From NCBI RefSeq assembly GCF_025755255.1, contig NZ_JALIEB010000001.1:186001-250000 (forward strand): a DNA stretch of 64,000 nucleotides, given 5' to 3'. Each line of letters opens with the position of its first letter. Within the stretch, counting starts at the first letter, position 1. The position numbers and the translations under genes were made by a program. Source of the stretch: Roseobacter sinensis (lineage in GTDB: Bacteria > Pseudomonadota > Alphaproteobacteria > Rhodobacterales > Rhodobacteraceae). Below, piece after piece: positions 55,471 to 63,618 of this stretch. The notes below the pieces were generated by a model. It saw only the letters and a program-made list of their open reading frames with translations. It did not search any database and was not told the origin of the DNA.

Positions 55471-55547
55471 CCCTGTCATAACCATGCTCCGGATGGCCTG
55501 TACCGCAGCGCCTGATCTTTTCGTATTTCTACCTGAGACTTCCCGCC

Positions 55548-57392
55548 ATGCTCCGTTTCTTCGAAGGTCTTGTTGACCCCTACTGCGCCTATACCGAGAC
55601 CGACCGACCGCCCCAGACCCTCTGGCGCTTCCTGCTGCAATACGCAGGGCCGTTCAAAACCGTCTTCTGGCTGACCGGCATCATGTCGGTGGTGGTGGCC
55701 GCCATCGAGATCTGGCTGATCTATTACATGGGGCGGGTCGTCGACCTTCTGGGAGATGAGCCACAGACCATGTGGCAGCAATACGGCACCGAGCTGATTC
55801 TCGTGGCGCTGTTCATTCTGATCATGCGGCCGCTGCTGCAGGCGATCGATGTGGCCCTGCTGAACAATACGATCCTGCCGAACTTCGGCACCATGATCCG
55901 CTGGCGGGCGCACCGGCAGGTTCTGCGGCAGTCGGTCGGCTGGTTCGAGAATGATTTTGCCGGGCGGGTGGCCAACCGCATTATGCAGACACCCTCTGCG
56001 GCAGGCGAAGTCGTGTTTCAGGTCTTCGACGCGATCTCGTTTTCCCTCGCCTATCTGTTGGGGGCTGCGATATTGCTGTCCTCGTCCGATCCGCGCCTGC
56101 TGATCCCGCTTTTGGGCTGGTTCGTGCTCTATGGCCTGCTTATGCGGTGGACGATCAAGCGCGTGGGGCCTGCGTCGCAGGCGGCCTCGAATGCCCGCTC
56201 CGTTGTTACGGGCCGTGTGGTGGATGCCTATACCAACATCCATTCAGTCAAGATGTTCGCCCATCATGACCAGGAACTCGCCTACGCCAAGGAAGCCATC
56301 GAGGAGACCCGCAAGACCTTCCAGGCCGAGATGCGCATCTTCACCATCATGGATGTCACCCTGGTTCTGTTGAACGGCGTGCTGATCATCGGTGTCGTGG
56401 GCTGGGCGATCCTGCTCTGGATGCAGGGGAGCGCCAGTGTCGGAGTGGTGGCCGCGGCGACGGCGCTGACCCTGCGGCTGAATGCCATGACCGGGTGGAT
56501 CATGTGGGCGCTGACAACCTTCTTCCGTGAGCTTGGCGTGGTTTCCGAAGGCATGGAAACCATCGCGCAGCCGATCACGCTGACGGACGACACGGATGCC
56601 AAGCCGCTGAAACTGACCGAGGGCAAGATCGAGATCAAGGGCGTGTCGCACCACTATGGGCGCGGCTCCGGCGGGCTCGACAACGTCGATCTGACCATCC
56701 GGCGGGGCGAGAAGATCGGCCTTGTCGGACGCTCGGGTGCGGGCAAATCCACGCTCGTCAAGCTTCTGTTGCGGTTCTACGATGCCGAGCGCGGTCAGAT
56801 CCTGATCGACGGGCAGGACATCGCGCGGGTGCAGCAGGACAGCCTGCGTCTGGCCATCGGCATGGTGCAGCAGGACAGCTCTCTGTTGCACCGCTCGGTG
56901 CTGGATAATATCCGCTATGGCCGTGCAGATGCGACCGAGGAGGAGGTTTACGCCGCGGCCCGGCAGGCGCAGGCGCATGACTTCATCCTCGATCTCGAAG
57001 ACCCGGAAGGCCGGCGCGGCTATGCGGCGCAGGTGGGCGAGCGGGGCGTGAAGCTCTCTGGCGGTCAACGGCAGCGGGTCACCCTGGCACGTGTGATCCT
57101 GAAGGATGCGCCGATCCTGCTGCTGGACGAGGCGACCAGCGCCCTGGACAGTGAGGTGGAGGCTGCCATTCAGGACACGCTCTACGGCATGATGGAAGGC
57201 AAGACGGTGATTGCCATTGCGCATCGCCTCTCGACCATCGCGCAGATGGACCGCATTCTGGTGCTGGATCAGGGGCGGATTGTCGAAGACGGCAGCCATG
57301 ACGCGCTTTTGGCGCGGGGCGGACTATATGCAGAGTTCTGGGCCCGACAATCGGGCGGATTTCTGGCCGCGGATATCGAGGAGGCGTCTTGA
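55548..57392 (+). CDS. ABC exporter half-transporter, subunit 1
   Basis: A 614-residue protein with a six-helix type I exporter membrane domain (about residues 40-340) fused to an ATPase domain: Walker A VGRSGAGKSTLVKLLLRF, signature VKLSGGQRQRVTLARVIL, Walker B ILLLDEATSALDSE, and the H-loop IAHRLSTIAQMD. It overlaps the next ABC gene by four bases and probably pairs with it as a heterodimer. The substrate is unknown. No good ribosome site is seen before the ATG at 55548. Confidence 0.88.
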   Translation: MLRFFEGLVDPYCAYTETDRPPQTLWRFLLQYAGPFKTVFWLTGIMSVVVAAIEIWLIYYMGRVVDLLGDEPQTMWQQYGTELILVALFILIMRPLLQAIDVALLNNTILPNFGTMIRWRAHRQVLRQSVGWFENDFAGRVANRIMQTPSAAGEVVFQVFDAISFSLAYLLGAAILLSSSDPRLLIPLLGWFVLYGLLMRWTIKRVGPASQAASNARSVVTGRVVDAYTNIHSVKMFAHHDQELAYAKEAIEETRKTFQAEMRIFTIMDVTLVLLNGVLIIGVVGWAILLWMQGSASVGVVAAATALTLRLNAMTGWIMWALTTFFRELGVVSEGMETIAQPITLTDDTDAKPLKLTEGKIEIKGVSHHYGRGSGGLDNVDLTIRRGEKIGLVGRSGAGKSTLVKLLLRFYDAERGQILIDGQDIARVQQDSLRLAIGMVQQDSSLLHRSVLDNIRYGRADATEEEVYAAARQAQAHDFILDLEDPEGRRGYAAQVGERGVKLSGGQRQRVTLARVILKDAPILLLDEATSALDSEVEAAIQDTLYGMMEGKTVIAIAHRLSTIAQMDRILVLDQGRIVEDGSHDALLARGGLYAEFWARQSGGFLAADIEEAS

Positions 57393-59221
57393 ACATATCG
57401 AATTGGATCAAGGCGTTCCGTCCGGCAGAAGGGCCACCGCCACAGAGCCTCGGGGCCTTCATGCGGTGGTGTCTCACGGGCGCCTGGCCCGCGCTGTGGC
57501 TGGCGGCCTTTCTGTCCGCTGCTGCGGGCGCGATGGAGGCGGGCACAGCGCTGATCCTCGGTATGGTCATCGACGCCACCGTCGCGGCAGGACCCGAGGC
57601 GTTCTTCGATGGATCGAACCTTGGCCTTGTGGTCGCGGCCGTGGCCTTCTTCATGATCGCGCGGCCGCTGCTCTTCGGTCTGTCGGCCTCTGCCAACGCG
57701 ATCATCGTGCAGCCCAACGTGAACCCGCTGGTGCTGTCCCGGCTGCACCGCTGGACGCTGGGGCAGACTGTCGGGTTCTTCGATGACGATTTCGCAGGCC
57801 GTATCGCGCAGAAGCAGATGCAATGCGCGCGGGCCGTCACCGATGTGGTCTCAGAGGTCATCAACGTGGTCGCCTTCGCGCTGGCCTCTCTGGCGGGCTC
57901 GGTGCTGCTGCTGTTCGCCATCGACTGGCGTGTCGCCCTGGGCTTTGGCGTCTGGCTGATCGGCTATTTCGCGATGATCAACTGGTTCCTGCCGCGGGTT
58001 CGGAAACGCTCGGCCGGGCGGGCCGGCGCGCGGGCCATGGTCTCGGGCCAGGTGGTGGACACGATCACCAACATCAAGACGGTGAAGCTCTTCGCGCATG
58101 CGGAGCACGAGGATCAGGCGGCGCTGCGCGCCATGCAGAGCTTCCGGCAGCGCGCGGTCGAATTCGGCTATCTGTCTGCGGGGTTCCGCTTCGCGCTCAT
58201 GACCATGGCAGGGATTCTGCCGGTGGTTCTGCTCGGCGGCACGATCCTGCTGTGGCAGTCGGGGCAGGCCACGCAGGGCGATATCGTTGCCGCGGGCGCC
58301 GTGGCGATCCGGATTGCGCAGATGACCGGCTGGGTCAGCTTCACGCTGATGGCGATTTACTCCAATATCGGGGAAATCGAAGACGGCATCCGCACGCTCA
58401 CACCCCGCAACCGCGTCGAGGATGACGCCGACGCCCAGCCTCTTGCGGTGTCGCGGGGCGAGATCGCGCTTCGGACTGTAGGGTTTGCCTACGGGCGCGA
58501 CACCGGGGGCGTGCGCGGGATCGACTTGACCGTCCGGCCGGGCGAGAAGCTGGGGATCGTGGGCGCTTCGGGTGTCGGGAAGTCGACCCTGGTTGCGCTT
58601 TTGCTCCGGCTCTATGACGCCGAAGAGGGTGCCATCGAGATCGACGGGCAGGACATCACCAAGGTCACCCAGGAAAGTCTGCGCCAAAGCATCGGCATGG
58701 TCACCCAGGAGACCGCGATGTTCAACCGCTCGGCGCGCGACAACATCCTCTACGGCAGGCCGGATGCGTCGGAGGCCGAGATCGTCGCGGCCGCGCGCAA
58801 GGCCGAAGCGCATGACTTCATCGTGGATCTGCTCGATCACGCGGGCCGAGAGGGCTATGATGCGCATCTGGGCGAGCGCGGCGTGAAGCTGTCGGGCGGC
58901 CAGCGCCAGCGGATCGCTTTGGCGCGCGCGATCCTGAAAGATGCCCCAATCCTCGTGTTGGACGAGGCCACAAGTGCGCTCGACAGCGAGGTCGAAGCCT
59001 CCATTCAAGCCGCGTTGGAGCGGGTCATGCAAGGCAAGACCGTGCTCGCCATCGCGCATCGGCTCTCGACTCTGACCGAGATGGACCGGATCGTGGTGAT
59101 GGACGACGGCCAGATCGTCGAGAGTGGCAGCCACGACACGCTTCTGGCGAAAGGCGGGCTCTACGCGCAGTACTGGGAGCGTCAGTCGGGTGGATTCATC
59201 CGGACACAGGCGGCGGAATAG
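57389..59221 (+). CDS. ABC exporter half-transporter, subunit 2
   Basis: A 610-residue homologue of the preceding gene with the same layout: membrane domain to about residue 330, Walker A VGASGVGKSTLVALLLRL, signature VKLSGGQRQRIALARAIL, Walker B ILVLDEATSALDSE and IAHRLSTLTEMD. Both subunits keep the catalytic Glu after Walker B, so both ATP sites look competent. It starts with TTG in a TTGA overlap with subunit 1, with GAGGAGG four bases upstream. Confidence 0.88.
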   Translation: MNISNWIKAFRPAEGPPPQSLGAFMRWCLTGAWPALWLAAFLSAAAGAMEAGTALILGMVIDATVAAGPEAFFDGSNLGLVVAAVAFFMIARPLLFGLSASANAIIVQPNVNPLVLSRLHRWTLGQTVGFFDDDFAGRIAQKQMQCARAVTDVVSEVINVVAFALASLAGSVLLLFAIDWRVALGFGVWLIGYFAMINWFLPRVRKRSAGRAGARAMVSGQVVDTITNIKTVKLFAHAEHEDQAALRAMQSFRQRAVEFGYLSAGFRFALMTMAGILPVVLLGGTILLWQSGQATQGDIVAAGAVAIRIAQMTGWVSFTLMAIYSNIGEIEDGIRTLTPRNRVEDDADAQPLAVSRGEIALRTVGFAYGRDTGGVRGIDLTVRPGEKLGIVGASGVGKSTLVALLLRLYDAEEGAIEIDGQDITKVTQESLRQSIGMVTQETAMFNRSARDNILYGRPDASEAEIVAAARKAEAHDFIVDLLDHAGREGYDAHLGERGVKLSGGQRQRIALARAILKDAPILVLDEATSALDSEVEASIQAALERVMQGKTVLAIAHRLSTLTEMDRIVVMDDGQIVESGSHDTLLAKGGLYAQYWERQSGGFIRTQAAE

Positions 59222-59260
59222 GGCTTTTTCCGCACCACACCCTGCCGTAAGGCCTGTGCC

Positions 59261-60490
59261 ATGACGGACTACACGATCAGACATCTGGGCTTGCAGGGGG
59301 ACGGTGTTGCCGACGGCCCCGTCTTTGCGCCGCTCACGCTGCCCGGTGAGGTGGTGACAGGCACGCTTGAGGGCCAACGGCTGATGGACATCAAGGTGCA
59401 GCAGCCCTCGGACCGGCGCGTGTCTGCGCCCTGCCGCCACTTTCGCGCCTGCGGTGGCTGCCAGCTGCAGCACGCGGATGATGGCTTCGTGGCAGACTGG
59501 AAGGTCGACGTGGTCCGCCGCGCCTTGGCGGCGCAGGGGCTCGAGGCGGCCTTTCGCCCGATCCAGACCTCGCCGGCCGGATCGCGGCGGCGGGCCGGGT
59601 TTGCAGCGCGGCGGACGAAGAAAGGGGCCTTGGCCGGGTTCCACGGGCGGGCGTCAGACACCATCGTGTCCATCCCTGGGTGCACGCTGATCGATCCGGC
59701 GCTGCGCCGGGGGCCGGAGGTGGCCGAGACCCTTGCGACGATCGGCGCCAGCCGGAAGACCGCGCTCTCGGTCCTGGTCACGGTGACGGAGACCGGGCTC
59801 GACGTGGCGGTGAGCCAGGGCAAACCCTTGGACGGACCTTTGCGCCAGCAACTCGCGGCCGCCTGCGCAAAGCTGGATCTGGCCCGCCTCTCCTGGGACG
59901 GAGAGCTGATCGCGATGCAACAGCCGCCGGTGCACAGGTTCGATGGGATCTTGGTGACCCCGCCGCCTGGCGCCTTCCTGCAAGCGACCACCCATGGCGA
60001 GGCCGCCTTGCGCCGGGCTGTGCAGGAGATCACCGAAGGGGCCGGCCGGATCATTGATCTCTTCGCCGGATGCGGCACCTTTGCGCTGCCGCTCGCACGC
60101 GACGCGGATGTGCACGCGGTGGAGGGCGAGGCCGACATGATCGCGGCGCTCGACCAGGGCTGGCGCACCGCTGAAGGGCTGAAACGGGTGACGACCGAGG
60201 TGCGCGATCTCTTTCGCAGGCCGCTTTTGCCGGACGAGCTGCGCGGGGTCGGGGCCGTGGTGCTCGATCCCCCGCGGGCCGGGGCCGAGGCACAAGTCGC
60301 CGAGCTGGCGCGTGCTGAGGTGCCGCGCATCTCCTACGTCTCGTGCAACCCGGTGAGTTTTGCGCGGGACGCCCGCGCGCTGGTCAACGCGGGCTTTACT
60401 CTCGATTGGCTACAAGTCGTGGACCAATTCCGCTGGTCCGCACATGTGGAGCTTGTCGCCTGCTTCACATCGCCCCATATGCGCGGTTGA
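59261..60490 (+). CDS. RNA (uracil-5-)-methyltransferase, RlmD/RumA family
   Basis: A 409-residue class I methyltransferase. The N-terminal 4Fe-4S cysteines are CRHFRACGGCQLQ with a further Cys (PGCTLID). The AdoMet loop is IIDLFAGCGTFALPLA, and the catalytic segment is VLDPPRAGAEAQ followed by ISYVSCNPVSFARD with the nucleophilic Cys. It makes m5U in rRNA or tRNA; which site cannot be assigned. The TRAM-like N-terminus is short. Confidence 0.9.
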   Translation: MTDYTIRHLGLQGDGVADGPVFAPLTLPGEVVTGTLEGQRLMDIKVQQPSDRRVSAPCRHFRACGGCQLQHADDGFVADWKVDVVRRALAAQGLEAAFRPIQTSPAGSRRRAGFAARRTKKGALAGFHGRASDTIVSIPGCTLIDPALRRGPEVAETLATIGASRKTALSVLVTVTETGLDVAVSQGKPLDGPLRQQLAAACAKLDLARLSWDGELIAMQQPPVHRFDGILVTPPPGAFLQATTHGEAALRRAVQEITEGAGRIIDLFAGCGTFALPLARDADVHAVEGEADMIAALDQGWRTAEGLKRVTTEVRDLFRRPLLPDELRGVGAVVLDPPRAGAEAQVAELARAEVPRISYVSCNPVSFARDARALVNAGFTLDWLQVVDQFRWSAHVELVACFTSPHMRG

Positions 60491-60507
60491 TGAATGAGGA
60501 GAGGCAG

Positions 60508-61287
60508 ATGACGCTGCGGCAGAGACTGGATGTCTGGCTGGATCAGACCTGGGTGGTGAACATGGTCATAGCCGTGATCATCTTCAACGCCGTTCTTCTG
60601 GGTATGGAGACCTCACCGACCCTCATGGCGCAGGCGGGCCCCTTGATTGTCGCCCTCGATACCGCCTGTCTGGGGTTCTTCATCGCCGAGCTTCTGCTGA
60701 AGATCTTCGCGCGCGGCACCCGATTCTTCAAAAGCGGCTGGAACCTCTTTGATCTGGCGATCGTGACGGCGGCGCTCATCCCCGGCTCGCAGACCATGTC
60801 GGTGCTGCGGGCGCTGCGGATCCTTCGGGTTCTGCGCGTGATCTCGGTTGCTCCGCGGTTGCGCCGGGTGGTCGAAGGCTTCGTGACCGCGCTGCCGGGC
60901 ATGGCCAGTGTGTTCCTGTTGATGGCGATCATCTTCTATATCGGCGCGGTGATCGCGACAAAGCTCTTTGCTGCGAGCTTTCCGGACTGGTTCGGCTCGC
61001 TTCCCTTGAGCGGCTACACGCTCTTCCAGATCATGACGCTGGAAAGCTGGTCGATGGGCATCGTCCGGCCGGTCATGGAGGTCTATCCCTATGCCTGGGC
61101 CTTCTTTGTGCCCTTCATCATGATCACCACCTTCGCGGTGGTGAACCTTCTGGTCGGTCTGATCGTGAACTCGATGCAGGACGCCCATCAGGAGGAAGCG
61201 GGCGCGGTCACGGATGCCTACCGCGACGAGGTGCTGACCCGTCTCATTGCAATCGAGAAACGTCTGGACGAAAAATCGGATAAATGA
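60508..61287 (+). CDS. Bacterial voltage-gated sodium channel (NavBac family)
   Basis: A 259-residue single-domain six-helix channel that forms tetramers. The S4 voltage sensor has Arg101, Arg104, Arg107 and Arg110 at three-residue spacing (LRALRILRVLR). The selectivity filter is TLESWS (residues 177-182, Glu179), followed by MGIVRPVMEVYPYAW as in NavAb-like channels. A C-terminal coiled coil (RDEVLTRLIAIEKRLDEK) should hold the tetramer. GAGG eight bases before the ATG at 60508 fixes this start; an ATG at 60490 overlaps the previous stop. Confidence 0.95.
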   Translation: MTLRQRLDVWLDQTWVVNMVIAVIIFNAVLLGMETSPTLMAQAGPLIVALDTACLGFFIAELLLKIFARGTRFFKSGWNLFDLAIVTAALIPGSQTMSVLRALRILRVLRVISVAPRLRRVVEGFVTALPGMASVFLLMAIIFYIGAVIATKLFAASFPDWFGSLPLSGYTLFQIMTLESWSMGIVRPVMEVYPYAWAFFVPFIMITTFAVVNLLVGLIVNSMQDAHQEEAGAVTDAYRDEVLTRLIAIEKRLDEKSDK

Positions 61288-61372
61288 CAAATTTGTGAGA
61301 TATTTAACCATTTTTCCATGGTAGCCGTGTCAAAAGAGCAGAACGTCGAAAAGACACATGGGGCAGTAAAAG

Positions 61373-61873
61373 ATGCGTCGCAGAGACTTGATTACGACCA
61401 CCGCCGCCGCGTTGGCGCTGGGCGGGTGCGCAGGCAGTTCGAAATTTCGCAGGTACGACGGGCCGGAAGTCACCTATGTGGTGGTGAACAAGGCGCAGAG
61501 GCGGATGCATCTTCTGCATCACGAGTCGCTGCTGAAAAGCTATGACATCCAGCTTGGCTTCGCACCGGTCGGGCACAAGCAGTTCGAAGGGGACGGGCGG
61601 ACACCGGAAGGCGTGTACCGGATCGACCGCCGCAATCCGAACTCGGAGTTTCACCTCTCGCTCGGCATCTCCTATCCGAACGTGAACGATGTGGCCGCGG
61701 CCAAAGCCGTGGGCAAATCCGCGGGCGGCGACATCTTCATCCATGGACAGAAGAGCGCGTTCCGCACGGGGAAAGGCGACTGGACCTGGGGTTGTATCGC
61801 GGTCACCAACGACGAGATCGAGGAGATCTATGCGATGGTACCGGACGACACGCTGATCGTTCTGAACGCCTGA
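61373..61873 (+). CDS. L,D-transpeptidase (YkuD domain) lipoprotein
   Basis: A 166-residue exported protein with a lipobox (ALALGGCAG, Cys20 lipidated) and a YkuD domain. The catalytic histidine and cysteine lie in IFIHGQK and TWGCIAVTNDE. It forms 3-3 peptidoglycan cross-links or attaches envelope proteins. It is convergent with the CAP lipoprotein gene, three bases apart. Confidence 0.88.
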   Translation: MRRRDLITTTAAALALGGCAGSSKFRRYDGPEVTYVVVNKAQRRMHLLHHESLLKSYDIQLGFAPVGHKQFEGDGRTPEGVYRIDRRNPNSEFHLSLGISYPNVNDVAAAKAVGKSAGGDIFIHGQKSAFRTGKGDWTWGCIAVTNDEIEEIYAMVPDDTLIVLNA

Positions 61874-61876
61874 CGG

Positions 61877-62404
61877 TCAGACCGGGCCGGCCCCAAGAGT
61901 GCTGCTGCCCGTAACGAGTGTCCACCAGATCTTGCCGTTGCTCTCCTGAAACCAGGAAAAGCCCATCTGCGTTGCGTCCGGCGACAGGATCACCCGGCGC
62001 GTATCGGGTTTTTCCATCCAGGCCGCCAGGGTCTCAAGTTCGGATTCGTAGGTTTCCGAGATGTTCTCGCCCACGAGTTTGCCAGCGTAGCCGACCCGTT
62101 GCACCCGGTCGATCGGGGAGGAGCCATCGGAGCCGAAATGCCAGGGTCGGTTCTGAATCGACATGTCGCGGGCATGTGTCGCGGCGGCCGCGTTCAGCTT
62201 CGGATCCAGCTCCAGCGGGGCTTGGCCGGAGGCACTGCGCAGTGCATTGACGGAATCAAGCATACGGAATTGTATCTTGCCGGTATCGCCACGGCTGATT
62301 CGGTAGATCTGGCCCCCGCTTGATCCATCCGACGCCACCGGGCCCTGCCCACAGGCGGCGAGCGTCAGCCCAAGCGCCATGAAAATCGAAATCAGACGGA
62401 TCAT
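61877..62404 (-). CDS. CAP (SCP/PR-1) domain lipoprotein
   Basis: A 175-residue lipoprotein with signal and lipobox (LTLAACGQG, Cys18) and a CAP domain: LDSVNALRSASGQAPLELDPKLNAAAATHARDM, GENISETYESELETLAAWM and a final strand IWWTLVTGS. The family role is uncertain; the fold is associated with lipid or peptide binding in the envelope. It lies between two L,D-transpeptidase genes. Confidence 0.85.
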   Translation of the reverse strand: MIRLISIFMALGLTLAACGQGPVASDGSSGGQIYRISRGDTGKIQFRMLDSVNALRSASGQAPLELDPKLNAAAATHARDMSIQNRPWHFGSDGSSPIDRVQRVGYAGKLVGENISETYESELETLAAWMEKPDTRRVILSPDATQMGFSWFQESNGKIWWTLVTGSSTLGAGPV

Positions 62405-62571
62405 TTTGCACTCCCAGAACGTTAGGTTACCGCATACCCTGCGGCACGTTGCAATTCAAACGCACATCAAGCCAGGAAGTTCTGATGACAAGTGTTTGAT
62501 TTGCGACTGCGGCTTTCGCGCAATAAAATGCGCAGGTCTGGACACGAGTCCGTGCATATTGGAGGCATTTG

Positions 62572-63183
62572 ATGTCTGTGAAAGGTTTTAAAGGTCCGAG
62601 CCGCCGCGCGTTTCTGGCAGGCGGTGCGGCGATGCTGGCGACACCGGCGATTGCGCAGGACGCAACCGCGGTGAACTCTGCGGCAACGACGCAAGGCGAG
62701 CGTGATCTCAGCGAGTCGGTCCGCCGCAACATATCGAGCTTCCGGACACTGGACTGGCGACCTTATTTCTCGAACCTGAGAAACGGTGCCGTCTTGGTCG
62801 ATATCGACAGCCGAGCGCTGCATTATTGGTCGGAAGATGAAAGCTTCTACAAGCTGTATCCCTCGAGCGTGCCACTGACTGAGGAGCTGACGCGCCGCGG
62901 CCGGACCAAGGTGGTGCGTAAGGTCGAAGGCCCCAGCTGGCGCCCGACCCCCTCGATGCTGAAGCGCAACCCGGAATGGCCCGAGTTTATTCCCCCGGGG
63001 CCAGATAACCCTATGGGAACACACGCACTTTATCTCAGCTGGACCTATTATCGTATTCACGGCACGCATGATACGCGGAAAATCGGGCGGCAATCGTCGA
63101 ACGGCTGTATCGGGCTTTACAACGAGCATATCGCGGAGCTTTACGCGCTTACGAAGGTCGGAACACAAGTGTTGCTTATTTGA
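62572..63183 (+). CDS. L,D-transpeptidase (YkuD domain) with Tat-type signal
   Basis: A 203-residue protein with a twin-arginine-like signal (PSRRAFLAGGAAMLATPAIAQ) and a YkuD domain, with the catalytic motif IHGTHDTRKIGRQSSNGCIGLYNEH. It differs from the neighbour at 61373 in its export route and its lack of a lipobox. GGAGG precedes the ATG at 62572 with six bases; a TTG directly upstream is not needed. Confidence 0.88.
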   Translation: MSVKGFKGPSRRAFLAGGAAMLATPAIAQDATAVNSAATTQGERDLSESVRRNISSFRTLDWRPYFSNLRNGAVLVDIDSRALHYWSEDESFYKLYPSSVPLTEELTRRGRTKVVRKVEGPSWRPTPSMLKRNPEWPEFIPPGPDNPMGTHALYLSWTYYRIHGTHDTRKIGRQSSNGCIGLYNEHIAELYALTKVGTQVLLI

Positions 63184-63323
63184 CGACATTGGTCCCGATC
63201 TGCTGATCGATTCCAGAATCGAGTTTGCAAACATCACGTTATGATGCTTTACCGAAAATCACGAGGTAAGTCTTTGGTGCGTTCTATCGCTATGCGTGGT
63301 TCGCCGATTCTGGAGGTTATGAC

Positions 63324-63500
63324 ATGAAGAAACTCGTTCTCGCTGCTGCATTGACAGCTGCCGCATCGACAGCATACGCCGGTTCGCTGGCCGAGCCGGT
63401 CGTTGAAGCACCGGTGGTCGTCGAAGAAGCAGAAAGCTCGTCCACAGGCGTGCTGCTGCCGATCCTGCTGCTGATCATCGTCGCCGCAGCTGTCTCCTAA
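63324..63500 (+). CDS. Small exported membrane peptide, 58 residues
   Basis: A short gene with GGAGG eight bases upstream. Residues 1-19 form a signal peptide (KKLVLAAALTAAASTAYA). An acidic Val/Glu-rich middle follows (EPVVEAPVVVEEAE), and a C-terminal hydrophobic helix (TGVLLPILLLIIVAAAVS) ends the protein. Similar short proteins are found next to hemH in Rhodobacteraceae, as far as I recall, without assigned function. It is followed by a strong terminator, so it is probably expressed as a single short transcript. Confidence 0.75.
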   Translation: MKKLVLAAALTAAASTAYAGSLAEPVVEAPVVVEEAESSSTGVLLPILLLIIVAAAVS

Positions 63501-63521
63501 TCGGACGACAGTATCGCATAG

Positions 63522-63552
63522 AAAAGGCGGTGCGTTCTGCGCCGCCTTTTTT
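63522..63552. terminator. Bidirectional Rho-independent terminator
   Basis: A 9-bp stem (63522-63530 with 63542-63550) flanked by A and T runs on both sides can stop transcription from the small peptide gene on the plus strand and from hemH on the minus strand. Confidence 0.8.
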
Positions 63553-63618
63553 CATGTCTGGCCGTTGGTGCCAGCCAAGCCTGATCCTGGCGTTGTCTGA
63601 GCCGTCTCGCTCGACAGC

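Noticed and set aside
61294-61315. CtrA half-site before the lipoprotein L,D-transpeptidase
   Set aside because: A single TTAACCAT is present, but no second TTAA lies seven bases away, so the full pattern is absent.
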